Shown piece after piece: positions 25,418 to 33,854 of a stretch of DNA of 60,875 bases. Location: positions 1-60,875 of the forward strand of contig CAYGSN010000014.1 in assembly GCA_964352675.1 (NCBI GenBank), given 5' to 3'. Positions within the stretch are counted from its first letter, which is position 1, and each line of letters opens with the position of its first letter. The DNA is from CAYGSN01 sp964352675 (GTDB taxonomy: Bacteria; Pseudomonadota; Alphaproteobacteria; Micavibrionales; Micavibrionaceae). The notes below the pieces were generated by a model. The model was not told where the DNA came from. It saw only the letters and a program-made list of their open reading frames with translations, and did no database searches. Made by a program: the position numbers and the translations under genes.

Positions 25418-26436
25418 TGGAAAAATCAGGCCATGAGTATCCGCATTTTTACTTGTTCTTTGGCCTCTGGGGGCTGAGTTTCATTTATTTTCTCTTTTTT
25501 GCGGGAGACGACGCCCTAAAGGGAACCGGGTTTTTGGTTATTCTGTGGTCGATGCTCTTGATTGGCCGTATCACATGGCTCTCCAGTGTTTTTGTCCCCG
25601 AGGAAGGTGCCGCGCCTGCGCGCTTTTCTCTTTTGCCACGCAATTTGCTGCGGGACATGCAAACCCGTCAGAAACAGCGCCGAGGTTTTCTGGCTCTTAA
25701 TACGGTCAGTCCTGCCCTGGGCTTATTTTTCCTATTGGGTAGTTTGTATATCGCTACCTCTCTTTTCTCTGCACTGTGGGGAATGGAGGATGTTGGTATT
25801 GCTGCCCTCAATGACGAAATTGAAAATTTTTTTGTGCAGCAAAATGACTCTTCTCCCGCGCTGCATTTTTACAATTGGCAGATAGGGCTGCAAAACCTTG
25901 CGCATATCATGATTTTATCCCTGAGCTTTTGGCTAGCGCAAACCTATGCAGTGAACAAGATTCACGCTGATCATATTTTATGGTTCGGGGGATTAATGTT
26001 TATTGTTGCGTTTTTACGCACAACGTTCCAGACGGTGAATATTCATGGTTTTGTGGATTATGATATACCCTATGGGTTTTTAGGGTATGGCTGGGGCAGT
26101 CTCGACATTGCGGCTCGGCTTGATGCCGGTACAGCATTCTTCAGCCCCCTATCAGCGCGGATTGCCGAAACTGGCCTGATTGCCAGTGCTCTTCTGGCCA
26201 TGGCCTTTGGTGTGTTGCTGTGCGTCTTTCTGTATTATTTGCGCAAAGGCGGGGCACAAAAGGCCTACGCGGGTGGTGGGCTTCTCACGCTTCTTGCGCT
26301 GTGCCTGACGGATGTCGTGTTCGTAAAATCGCAATCCACCATGGCGGTTTGGCTTATCCTATACGCGGTGCTGGGTACGTTGTGGATCCGTGCGCGCAAA
26401 GGCGGTACGAAGATGTATATCATGCGGCAATTATAA
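25417..26436 (+). CDS. Uncharacterised polytopic membrane protein of the polysaccharide operon
   Basis: A 339-residue integral membrane protein with about seven or eight predicted helices, for example FYLFFGLWGLSFIYFLFF (12-29), ALGLFFLLGSLYIATSLFSA, AHIMILSLSFWLAQTYA and LLTLLALCLTDVVFVKSQST. A soluble loop with MQTRQKQRRGF follows the second or third helix. It has no match I recognise. Position after the co-polymerase suggests a role in synthesis, polymerisation or attachment of the polysaccharide, but no polymerase or ligase motif is visible. It ends the operon; a terminator lies about 105 bases downstream. Confidence 0.75.
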   Translation: MEKSGHEYPHFYLFFGLWGLSFIYFLFFAGDDALKGTGFLVILWSMLLIGRITWLSSVFVPEEGAAPARFSLLPRNLLRDMQTRQKQRRGFLALNTVSPALGLFFLLGSLYIATSLFSALWGMEDVGIAALNDEIENFFVQQNDSSPALHFYNWQIGLQNLAHIMILSLSFWLAQTYAVNKIHADHILWFGGLMFIVAFLRTTFQTVNIHGFVDYDIPYGFLGYGWGSLDIAARLDAGTAFFSPLSARIAETGLIASALLAMAFGVLLCVFLYYLRKGGAQKAYAGGGLLTLLALCLTDVVFVKSQSTMAVWLILYAVLGTLWIRARKGGTKMYIMRQL

Positions 26437-26540
26437 AGCCCATCTTTAATAGGAAAAAATTCCTTGACAGGGTGTGAAGAATAAGGCAAAACTAAAGCCG
26501 ATATCACCACAATTGTATCTTTAAACGGTGTTTTAATCCC

Positions 26541-26573
26541 GCCGCAGGCTTATAGACAGCTTTGCGGCTTTTT
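26541..26573 (+). terminator. Rho-independent terminator
   Basis: GCCGCA (26541-26546) pairs with TGCGGC (26563-26568), with an inner GCT/AGC continuing the stem, followed directly by TTTTT. It is placed to end the polysaccharide operon, or to act as a leader attenuator for the small gene at 26603. Confidence 0.65.
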
Positions 26574-26602
26574 GCTGTTCTATAATAACGAAAGGAAATT
26601 CT

Positions 26603-26944
26603 ATGCCTACACTTCTTCCCCAAGACAAAGACAATCATCCTATTCCCGCCATGCGCCTGAAAGCTGGCGGCGGGGCGCATTCCATTAATGCCATCACGGG
26701 CGCATCTACGCGGAATACGACGGCCTTTAATATAGAAACACGTGTCGTTGGGTTTTATGCCACGGTGCCGGTTTATATGAAGTTCGGCGATTCGTATGTC
26801 AGTGCTGCCAATACGGATCATTATTTCCCGGCTGGCGTGTATTACGATTTTGCCATCGGTGGTGACCGTACCGGCCATGCTACGCACCTAGCGGTACTCG
26901 CGGCTGAGAGCAACGGCGCTGTCTATATCTCAGAAAAGGAATAA
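26603..26944 (+). CDS. Uncharacterised small protein
   Basis: A 113-residue soluble protein, probably all-beta: FNIETRVVGFYATVPVYMKF, DHYFPAGVYYDFAIGG, HLAVLAAESNGAVYI. No signal peptide or membrane segment and no Cys. AAAGGAAA just upstream of ATG26603 is a good ribosome binding site, and TATAAT at 26581-26586 may be part of its own promoter. Compact beta proteins of this sort occur among phage structural genes, but nothing else phage-like is near. No function assigned. Confidence 0.65.
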   Translation: MPTLLPQDKDNHPIPAMRLKAGGGAHSINAITGASTRNTTAFNIETRVVGFYATVPVYMKFGDSYVSAANTDHYFPAGVYYDFAIGGDRTGHATHLAVLAAESNGAVYISEKE

Positions 26945-26976
26945 GCTTTTTATTCGTGCCCGGGCGTGCAAACACG

Positions 26977-27570
26977 CTAAGCTGCGCTGCGGGATTTCAG
27001 GGCGGTGGTGATGGTGCCGTCATCCAGGTAATCCAGCTCCCCGCCCACCGGCATTCCGTGTGCCAGGCGTGTAATTTTTACATCTGTGCCCTGCAGGTGA
27101 TCGGCAATCAGATGCGCAGTGGACTGCCCGTCTACTGTCGCGCTAAGCGCCAAAATAACTTCCTGTGTTTCCTCATTTTGTGCGCGGGATATAAGATCAC
27201 GGACTCTCAAATCGTCCGGCCCAACCCCATCCAGTGCTGATAAAAGCCCGCCCAGCACATGATATTGTCCTTTGAAAATACCGGTGCGCTCAATTGCCCA
27301 CAGATCACTGACCTGCGCGACCACGCAGATTTGATCACGTGTGCGCTTGATATCGCTGCAAATGCCACAGGGCTGGCGTGTGTCCAGGTTGCCGCAGGCG
27401 TGGCATTCCTCAATTTCTTCCGCAGCTGTTTGCAAAGCCAGCGCCAGCGGCAGCATATGTGTGGCGCGCTTGGAAATCAGATGCAGGGCCACCCGCCGCG
27501 CCGAACGGTTGCCAAGGCCGGGCAGGGCACCCAGCATTTTTATAAGATTATCCAGAGGTCCGTTATGCAT
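26977..27570 (-). CDS. recR: Recombination mediator protein RecR
   Basis: Acts with RecO (and RecF) to load RecA on gapped DNA. 197 residues: helix-hairpin-helix start (IKMLGALPGLGNRSARRVAL), a four-Cys zinc finger (ECHACGNLDTRQPCGIC), and a Toprim domain (ICVVAQVSDLWAIERTG, YHVLGGLLSALDGVGPDDL). I chose ATG27570 (MHNGPLDNL), the family's usual start; the open frame extends to 27636. No dnaX gene is adjacent, unlike in many bacteria. Confidence 0.95.
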   Translation of the reverse strand: MHNGPLDNLIKMLGALPGLGNRSARRVALHLISKRATHMLPLALALQTAAEEIEECHACGNLDTRQPCGICSDIKRTRDQICVVAQVSDLWAIERTGIFKGQYHVLGGLLSALDGVGPDDLRVRDLISRAQNEETQEVILALSATVDGQSTAHLIADHLQGTDVKITRLAHGMPVGGELDYLDDGTITTALKSRSAA

Positions 27571-27595
27571 GATAATTTTGACGTTAAATATATTC

Positions 27596-28258
27596 TTACT
27601 TATTGTAGCGCGGCGTACCGCGTTTCGGATCAGCATAAATAAACAAATCCGCCGGATGGGTGATTCCGGTTTTTAGGTAAAACAATTCCACCTCGGTAAT
27701 TAATCCTTGTCCGTCTACCACCCGCCATTTCTTCAGTTCAAACGGATCTTCGGAGAATCCCAGTGTAATGGATCCTGCCTGCGCATCTGCCGTTTGCACG
27801 AGCTTCAGCAAGACCAGATCTCCGGTCTTGCGCACTTCATCCACCGTAATATCATCCTCCAGCGCCAGATCCTTGCGCAGGAAAAAATCGGCCAGCGTAT
27901 TGCCGATCGGCGCGTTGGATTGTTGACCCAGCTGCGCATCATAGAAATAAATAAAGAACCCGTCGGCCACGACAAAATCCTCAATCGGCGGATCATATTC
28001 AAAGCGCAGCTTGCCCGGCCGCTCAATGTAAAACGTCCCGACCAATTGCGTGCCGTCATGCGTGGTCTGGACAAACCGCGCCCGCCCGGTGCTCAGCGCG
28101 TTGAGGTAATCTTCGGCCTTTTGTGCAATGTCCTTTGCGGCTTGACCCGTAATAGCCGCATCATTTCTCCCCTGTGATTTTACATAGCTCGAAAAAGTGA
28201 GAATAGGGATCAGCAAAGTGAAGAAGACTATGAGGTGATGTATTTTTGTTTGAGACAT
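27596..28258 (-). CDS. lolA: Outer-membrane lipoprotein carrier protein LolA
   Basis: A periplasmic chaperone that ferries lipoproteins from LolCDE to the outer membrane. About 220 residues: a signal peptide (LIVFFTLLIPILTFSSYVKS), then the LolA fold: AEDYLNALSTGRARFVQTTH, GTFYIERPGKLRFEYDPP, VADGFFIYFYDAQLGQ. The gene lies downstream of ftsK on the same strand, as in many alphaproteobacteria, but an opposite-strand orphan gene now separates them. Start at 28258 is preferred because it gives a clean signal peptide. Confidence 0.9.
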   Translation of the reverse strand: MSQTKIHHLIVFFTLLIPILTFSSYVKSQGRNDAAITGQAAKDIAQKAEDYLNALSTGRARFVQTTHDGTQLVGTFYIERPGKLRFEYDPPIEDFVVADGFFIYFYDAQLGQQSNAPIGNTLADFFLRKDLALEDDITVDEVRKTGDLVLLKLVQTADAQAGSITLGFSEDPFELKKWRVVDGQGLITEVELFYLKTGITHPADLFIYADPKRGTPRYNK

Positions 28259-28356
28259 ATTTTTTGTACGTGCGCGGCACGAAAACCCTTCGAATTTAAA
28301 CATCCCTTTTATATAAAGCCTTTTTTGTGGGAGGCAAAGGGGGCAGATGTTAGTAT

Positions 28357-28385
28357 TTGACTTAAGTCACAAAATTGGATATTTG
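28357..28385 (+). promoter_or_regulatory. Candidate promoter with overlapping palindrome
   Basis: TTGACT at 28357-28362 and TATTTG at 28380-28385 are 17 bases apart, a fair -35 with a weak -10, just upstream of the orphan gene at 28394. A perfect 12-base palindrome TGACTTAAGTCA (28358-28369) overlaps the -35 box and could be a repressor site. Pattern only. Confidence 0.35.
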
Positions 28386-28393
28386 AGTTTGTT

Positions 28394-29263
28394 ATGATTT
28401 CTGCGTGGCATGTATTGAACAGGGTCAATTTGCCCCCTGCAATCAGGGTGGATTTAAGCCGCCTGATTAACAATGTGGCTTTTCAGGAAAATGCAGCCCT
28501 GATAGGTACGAACCCTGATTCTAATAAGAGGGCACAACAAACCCGCGCCTGGAAAGATAGGGGTCGGCTCATTCTCGAATCCCCTGCCTCCCACCTTATC
28601 GACACTTTTGCGTTAAACGTATCTCATGGCGCAAGTGAAGCAGAGTGTATACAGGTTATCGGCGAAGAACTGGCCGAGTTGCTGGATTTGCAGATGCGCC
28701 GATTACCCTCCAGCTTCAAGCGCGCTGTATCGCTTACGGTTTTACCGTTTATGATCGCTGGCGCTTTGGAGCAAATGACCGTGGAGCATGCGGGCCATGA
28801 CCAGTCAGGTCTGACCGGGTTTGGAGCGACGAGAAGCCGCGCCCTTCCGCAAGACTTGTTCCATCTGGTTGCCAATCCAGATTGGTATACCTCTATTCCG
28901 CAAAAGCCGGGTGTGGTTGAAAACGCAACCCATTATGAATTTTGTGAAAGGGGTCTGAAAATCAGAGTTCCCCACGGCTTAAGAGCCACGGCCATGAGAT
29001 TTTATGATTTGCTACAACAGGCCGGAGCCAAGCCAACCGAAAGTGTTGATCTGGTACTCTCTCGTAAGCTATCTCTCGGAACTGTGAGGGATGCAATTTT
29101 TAATCCGGTTGCACGTGGGCAGCATTCGTTACATAGGGCTAAAAAACTTGCGGCTTTGGAATCCGGGGAGCAGCAAGGTCAATTGACGAAAAGTGAAAGA
29201 CGGGATTTGGCTGAAATGCGAACGGAGATACGCTCTGCTCTTGTCGAATCAACTCCCGCTTAA
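28394..29263 (+). CDS. Uncharacterised protein between lolA and ftsK
   Basis: A 289-residue, mainly helical soluble protein with no known family. Notable segments are GEELAELLDLQMRRLPSSFK, SLTVLPFMIAGALEQMTVEH (a mild hydrophobic stretch) and a highly charged C-terminus (GQLTKSERRDLAEMRTEIRS). It lies on the opposite strand between the usual ftsK and lolA neighbours and overlaps the ftsK 3' end by 4 bases, so it looks like a lineage-specific insertion. No clear ribosome binding site precedes ATG28394. Confidence 0.6.
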   Translation: MISAWHVLNRVNLPPAIRVDLSRLINNVAFQENAALIGTNPDSNKRAQQTRAWKDRGRLILESPASHLIDTFALNVSHGASEAECIQVIGEELAELLDLQMRRLPSSFKRAVSLTVLPFMIAGALEQMTVEHAGHDQSGLTGFGATRSRALPQDLFHLVANPDWYTSIPQKPGVVENATHYEFCERGLKIRVPHGLRATAMRFYDLLQQAGAKPTESVDLVLSRKLSLGTVRDAIFNPVARGQHSLHRAKKLAALESGEQQGQLTKSERRDLAEMRTEIRSALVESTPA

Positions 29264-31764
29264 GCCCCGCTAAAATCCTGCACCAAAACCTCACGCTTGC
29301 CGGTGGGTGAGGCTTTGGAGACAACGCCCTGGCGCTCCATTTCTTCAATAATCCGTGCGGCACGGTTATAGCCAATCTGCAAATGGCGCTGGATAAAGCT
29401 GGTGGAGGCTTTGCCCTCACGCGCGATAATCGCCACCGCCTGATCATACAGCTCATCAACATCGGATGATCCGCCGCCATCGCCGAACATCGCATTCATC
29501 ACTTCGCTATCGCCGAAATCGCCGCCATCGGTGATTGCATCCAGATAGGCCGGAGCGCCCTGCGCCTTCAGGGCGCTTGTGATTTTCTCCACATCCGAAT
29601 CGCTCACAAACGGGCCGTGCACGCGGGTGATGCGCCCGCCCGGTGCCATATAGAGCATGTCGCCCATCCCCAATAATTGCTCCGCCCCGCCCTCGCCAAG
29701 AATGGTGCGGCTGTCGATCTTTGATGTGACCTGGAATGAAATCCGGGTTGGGAAGTTGGCTTTGATCACCCCGGTAATAACGTCCACGGACGGACGTTGT
29801 GTCGCCATAATCAGATGGATGCCTGCCGCCCGTGCCATCTGCGCTAGCCGCTGGATCGCGTTTTCAACATCCTTGCCGGCCACTAGCATCAAATCGGCGA
29901 ATTCATCAACCACCACCACAATATAGGGTAGTTCGGTGAGATCCATTTCCTGATCCTGAAATGTCCCTTCGCCGGTTTCAGGATCAAATCCGGTCTGGAT
30001 TTTCTCCATGATGGTTTCACCTTTTTTGTGGGCTTCGGCCAGCCGCTCGTTATAGCCCTCAATATTACGCACACCCAGTTTCGACATGGCGCGGTAGCGG
30101 TTTTCCATCTCTGCCACCGTCCATTTCAGCGCGACAACGGCCTTGCCCGGTTCGGTCACCACGGGGGACAGCAAATGCGGAATGTCGTCATAGACCGAAA
30201 GCTCCAGCATTTTTGGATCGATCATAATGAAGCGGCATTTTTCCGGCGGCAGGCGTAAAAGCAGGGACAGGATCATCGTATTGACCGCAACTGATTTCCC
30301 CGACCCCGTTGTTCCGGCCACCAGCAAGTGAGGCATTTTTGCCAGATCGGCCAGAATTGGCTGGCCGCCGATATCTTTGCCGAGGATAAGCGGCAAATGC
30401 GCCTTTGATTTTTCCACCAGATCTGATTCCACAAGTTCGCGCATATAAACGGTCTGACGGGTTTTGTTGGGTAGTTCAATGCCAATGACATTGCGGCCCG
30501 GCACAACGGCGCAGCGCACGGACACGGCAGACATAGACCGGGCGATATCATCGCTGAGCGAAATCACCTTGGAGGATTTCACGCCGGGTGCTGGCTCCAG
30601 CTCATAGAGCGTGACGACAGGTCCGGGATGGATGGAGGTAATATCACCCTCCACACCAAAATCGGCCAGAACATTTTGCAGCAGCTCCGCGTTTTTGCGC
30701 AATGCACCTTCATTCGGGCGGTCCTCAATCTGGTTGTCCGGAACATCCTGTAGCAGTGTGATCGAGGGCAAATCCCATTCGCTGTTATCCAGGGTAAAGC
30801 TCTGCTGTGCTGATTTTTGCGGCTTTTTCGCCGTGGGGGAAACGACCGGAATGCTGCCGTCCTTTTTCACGCCGGGAAGGCGGCTGGCGGTAAAGGGGGA
30901 GAGTTTTTCTGTGGGCGGTGCAGGTTTTGCCCGGCTGACGGGGCCTGAGATTCCCGGTTCAAAATTATCACTCATGCGCGGCGGGATACGGTTTTGAATG
31001 GCGGCGCGGACGTCGCTGAGTTGCGGCAGACGAATGTTAAAATCGAACAAAGGTTCCGGCTCATAATCCGGATCGTTGTAGTGTGCGATCCAGTTGATAA
31101 AGCCCCTGACCAGGTTCACAAGCGTCATGGCGCAGATCAACATCCCGGCTTTCATGCTTTGCACGGCAAAAGCCAGCTCTTCGCGCCGGACGGCCAGTGC
31201 GTAAAGCGCGGCTGCGGCGGCAATCACACCCATAACCCCGGCAATAATCCCGGCATCAATTAGGGGTGAAATGGCGCTGAAGCGCTCGGCCATCGCCGTT
31301 ATGCCCAGCGTGCCAAAGCTGCTGCCCAGTTTCGGATGCACAAGCCAGCCGAAAGACGAGATTTGAGACAGGGCCAGCGTCGTTGCCGGGATTGCAATCA
31401 TCAGCGCGCTCAACCGTCCCCATAATGGGGAAAGGGACTCGCGTTTGTAGAGCCGCGCGCTCCATACAATCAGTGTCAGGGAAAGTAGAAACGCGCTGGC
31501 GCCAATGGTCTGCAACAGCATATCGGCTATGAATGCCCCGCTGCTCCCCATCCAGTTGGCGGTAGTTTCATCCACGCCGGCGCTGTTCCAGGATGGATCT
31601 GAGGAATTATACGTTGTCAGGGCCAGCGCCAAAAATCCGCCGGAGATAAACAGGATAAAGCAAATAGTGTCCACCACCCTGCGCGCAATAAAGGCTTGTA
31701 GGGATTCCGGTAGAAAAGAGAGACGGTTTTTTTTCTTGCGCGAACGGCGGATGGTGCGGGCCAT
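29260..31764 (-). CDS. ftsK: DNA translocase FtsK
   Basis: Couples division to chromosome-dimer resolution by pumping DNA toward XerCD/dif. 834 residues: N-terminal membrane domain with about four helices (residues 30-215), a linker of moderate length, an alpha domain, then the RecA-like motor with Walker A VAGTTGSGKSVAVN and Walker B YIVVVVDEFADLM, and finally the gamma winged helix that reads KOPS (DQAVAIIAREGKASTSFIQR to RAARIIEEMERQGVVS). Complete. Divergent from the region at 31765-32084. Confidence 0.97.
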   Translation of the reverse strand: MARTIRRSRKKKNRLSFLPESLQAFIARRVVDTICFILFISGGFLALALTTYNSSDPSWNSAGVDETTANWMGSSGAFIADMLLQTIGASAFLLSLTLIVWSARLYKRESLSPLWGRLSALMIAIPATTLALSQISSFGWLVHPKLGSSFGTLGITAMAERFSAISPLIDAGIIAGVMGVIAAAAALYALAVRREELAFAVQSMKAGMLICAMTLVNLVRGFINWIAHYNDPDYEPEPLFDFNIRLPQLSDVRAAIQNRIPPRMSDNFEPGISGPVSRAKPAPPTEKLSPFTASRLPGVKKDGSIPVVSPTAKKPQKSAQQSFTLDNSEWDLPSITLLQDVPDNQIEDRPNEGALRKNAELLQNVLADFGVEGDITSIHPGPVVTLYELEPAPGVKSSKVISLSDDIARSMSAVSVRCAVVPGRNVIGIELPNKTRQTVYMRELVESDLVEKSKAHLPLILGKDIGGQPILADLAKMPHLLVAGTTGSGKSVAVNTMILSLLLRLPPEKCRFIMIDPKMLELSVYDDIPHLLSPVVTEPGKAVVALKWTVAEMENRYRAMSKLGVRNIEGYNERLAEAHKKGETIMEKIQTGFDPETGEGTFQDQEMDLTELPYIVVVVDEFADLMLVAGKDVENAIQRLAQMARAAGIHLIMATQRPSVDVITGVIKANFPTRISFQVTSKIDSRTILGEGGAEQLLGMGDMLYMAPGGRITRVHGPFVSDSDVEKITSALKAQGAPAYLDAITDGGDFGDSEVMNAMFGDGGGSSDVDELYDQAVAIIAREGKASTSFIQRHLQIGYNRAARIIEEMERQGVVSKASPTGKREVLVQDFSGA

Positions 31765-32084
31765 GGATAGGTACTCGAAATTTCAAAAGGTTAAGAAAAA
31801 GGCAGGTATATATTCTTGTCTATCATACCGCTCTATGGTCATAAAAACAATAGAAAGCCTGCGCTTCTGGGTTTTTTCGCCGAGCTGTGAATAGCCGTGC
31901 AAAAAAGCATTGTGTTAAGACTTTGTTAACTATTTCGGCTTTATATTTGGAAGCGTTGCTTATACGGCGGAAACGTTTATAGGCAACGCCTTTGGCCTTT
32001 TTTTGCCAAAAGAGGCTTTTTTACCAGACAAGAAGATACGACGCTTACGACGTAGTGGTGAGTTGACAGGGAATTACAAAAGAC
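31765..32084. other. Intergenic region with a terminator-like hairpin
   Basis: 320 bases with no convincing gene, upstream of ftsK. On the plus strand GCGTTGC (31953-31959) can pair with GCAACGC (31983-31989), and a T-run (TTTTTTT at 31998-32004) follows after GGCC. No plus-strand gene ends here, so this could be an attenuator, the end of a small RNA, or chance. TTGACA at 32063-32068 is a good -35 box without a convincing -10. Confidence 0.4.
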
Positions 32085-32444
32085 ATGAAGAACCTTAGAA
32101 AAGACTGCGCGGGGAATAATCCGCATACTGAGTATGCCGTCTACATTTTTCAAAATCCGAGTCAGGATAGCGATGCTCATAACTGTGTTTGGGAGAAAAA
32201 ACATACGACCACAAATAAAAAGGGCGCCCTGCGTCGTGCGGGGGCCCTTCATCGTTCCAATCAATACAGGCGCGTGGAGGTTAAAAGAAGATATTTTGAT
32301 CCCGCCAACGACACGCACCTTCAAAGCACGTTGAAAGTTTATGATGACATCGAAAGTCTGGAGAAATCTAGAATTATGATGGCATTTTCCGGGCTTCTGG
32401 CGCTTGCCTTACTTTCGGCCGCAATGTTTTATTTTTTAATCTAA
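32085..32444 (+). CDS. Small protein with C-terminal membrane anchor (5' part doubtful)
   Basis: The open frame gives 119 residues. The last 45 look genuine: an amphipathic stretch (LQSTLKVYDDIESLEKSRIM) leads into one TM (MAFSGLLALALLSAAMFYFL) at the extreme C-terminus, a tail-anchored arrangement. The first 60 residues are basic and low in hydrophobicity (EKKHTTTNKKGALRRAGALH), and their DNA holds a strong hairpin, so the true start may be GTG32274, giving 56 residues. No family recognised. Confidence 0.5.
   Translation: MKNLRKDCAGNNPHTEYAVYIFQNPSQDSDAHNCVWEKKHTTTNKKGALRRAGALHRSNQYRRVEVKRRYFDPANDTHLQSTLKVYDDIESLEKSRIMMAFSGLLALALLSAAMFYFLI
32210..32249 (-). terminator. Terminator-like hairpin, minus strand
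   Basis: AAGGGCGCCC (32220-32229) pairs with GGGGGCCCTT (32240-32249) except for one G-G mismatch, with a 10-base loop. Read on the minus strand it is followed by TTTTTATTTG, a U-tract. It could end transcripts from pheA and the repeat gene at 32460, though it lies about 210 bases beyond and inside the plus-strand reading frame at 32085. Confidence 0.5.
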
Positions 32445-32459
32445 AGGCTTACAGCTTCT

Positions 32460-32798
32460 TTATTCCGCTTGTCCCAAGGGGTTGGAAGCAACCAGATCGC
32501 CGATCTGGTCATAAATTTCCGCGTTTTGTAGCATCTGTTCCTTGATCGGTTCGTTCTGTTCGCCGATGGTGCGGAAGAAACTGGCCGCATCTTTCAAAAG
32601 TTTTCCACCGAGTTGGCCGTGGGTTTGGTCCTGTATAACGCCTTCCGGACTTTCCTGCAGAAGTTGTGCCATTTGCAGGAAGACTTTGGCATTTTCATCC
32701 ATTTGCTCTGTGACCGATTCATTTTGCTCTCCCAGATTCTGAAAAAACTGGGCGGCTTCGGTTAAAAGCTTGGTGGCTAATTCGGCGTGGGTCGGCAT
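32460..32798 (-). CDS. Small protein made of two tandem 48-residue repeats
   Basis: A 112-residue soluble, helical protein. Residues 6-53 and 62-109 align without gaps and share 22 of 48 positions, including KLL..AA.FF..(I/L)GEQNE...EQM..NA and the closing P.G. No signal, membrane segment or Cys. Family not recognised; the pattern suggests two copies of a helical hairpin, perhaps an interaction module. It follows pheA (39-base gap) on the same strand and may be co-transcribed with it. Confidence 0.75.
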   Translation of the reverse strand: MPTHAELATKLLTEAAQFFQNLGEQNESVTEQMDENAKVFLQMAQLLQESPEGVIQDQTHGQLGGKLLKDAASFFRTIGEQNEPIKEQMLQNAEIYDQIGDLVASNPLGQAE

Positions 32799-32837
32799 AA
32801 GGATTCCTTTTCATCGTTTCTCGCCCGCCATAAAAGG

Positions 32838-33701
32838 TTAAGACGATGGAGTTCTAGACAAATATGTTTTGCGCATTTCATGAGCGGCATACGCTCCCAA
32901 GAACAAAACATCCTTAGCATAAAAGCCCAGTTCCTCGAGCGCAAGTTTAAAGGCTTCGCTTTCCGGATGCCCTTCGACCTCGCAATAAAATTCGGCGGCC
33001 TGAAAGTTTTCATCGACATAGGATTCAAGTTTTGCCAGAGACAGTCCGTTTGTGGCGAAACCTCCCAGTGCTTTATAAAGAGCGGCTGGCATATTGCGCA
33101 CCTGAAAAATCAAACTTGTAATCGTATCGCCCTCTATATCTGGAGCATGCGGTTCGGCTGCGAAAATCAGGAAACGCGTGGTATTGTGGTCTTCGTCCTG
33201 AACGTTTTCCTCTAGAATTTCGAGATTATAGAGTTCGGCAGCCAACCGGGAGGCAATCGCGGCCTGAGATGTATCTTTGCGCTCCGCAACCTCGCGCGCA
33301 GATCCGGCTGTATCCGCCGCCATCGTGGCTTTCACACCTAACCGGGCAATGAGTTTTCGGCATTGAGGGATCGCATGAACATGCGAATGTATATGCTTTA
33401 TATCTTCTATTTTTGTGCCGGGAACGCCCATTAAGTGATGCTGTATGCTCTGGAAATGCTCTGCCACAACAAATAAATTATTGCCGGGAAGAAGGTGGTG
33501 CACATCGGCCACCCGTCCTGCGATCGTATTATCCACTGGGATCATGGCTAGATCCGCCCGCCCATCCTGCACGGCTTTAAAGACTTCATGAAAGGAGGAG
33601 CACGGCACTGTCTCAAGATTCGGATACATCGTCCGGCACGCCAGATCGGAATAGGCGCCATAGGCGCCCTGAAAAGCAATTTTTTTATAGGCTTGCGTCA
33701 T
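32838..33701 (-). CDS. pheA: Prephenate dehydratase
   Basis: Converts prephenate to phenylpyruvate in phenylalanine synthesis. A 287-residue stand-alone enzyme (no chorismate mutase fusion): FQGAYGAYSDLACR (start), MIPVDNTIAGRVADVHHLL, and the catalytic NTTRFLIFA. An ACT regulatory domain follows (about 195-275: ITSLIFQVRNMPAALYKALG, then GLSLAKLESYVD and YCEVEGHPE), so feedback by Phe is likely. Length is normal for alphaproteobacteria. Confidence 0.95.
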   Translation of the reverse strand: MTQAYKKIAFQGAYGAYSDLACRTMYPNLETVPCSSFHEVFKAVQDGRADLAMIPVDNTIAGRVADVHHLLPGNNLFVVAEHFQSIQHHLMGVPGTKIEDIKHIHSHVHAIPQCRKLIARLGVKATMAADTAGSAREVAERKDTSQAAIASRLAAELYNLEILEENVQDEDHNTTRFLIFAAEPHAPDIEGDTITSLIFQVRNMPAALYKALGGFATNGLSLAKLESYVDENFQAAEFYCEVEGHPESEAFKLALEELGFYAKDVLFLGAYAAHEMRKTYLSRTPSS

Positions 33702-33854
33702 TGTCTTAAATCATTCAAATTGTTATCAATACTTGCTTGCCAAGAACCTTGCATATCTTTATCGACAAAAGTCAAGGACATGCTATATTTTAGAAGCGTT
33801 TCTGGTAAGATCACTCTTAAAATTTAATTCGTCTAGACAAAAGAACGTTGAGAA

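Noticed and set aside
31977..32324. A 115-codon open frame on the minus strand through the two hairpins
   Set aside because: It begins at a TTG without ribosome binding site, runs through a terminator-like hairpin, and its translation shows no coherent domain.
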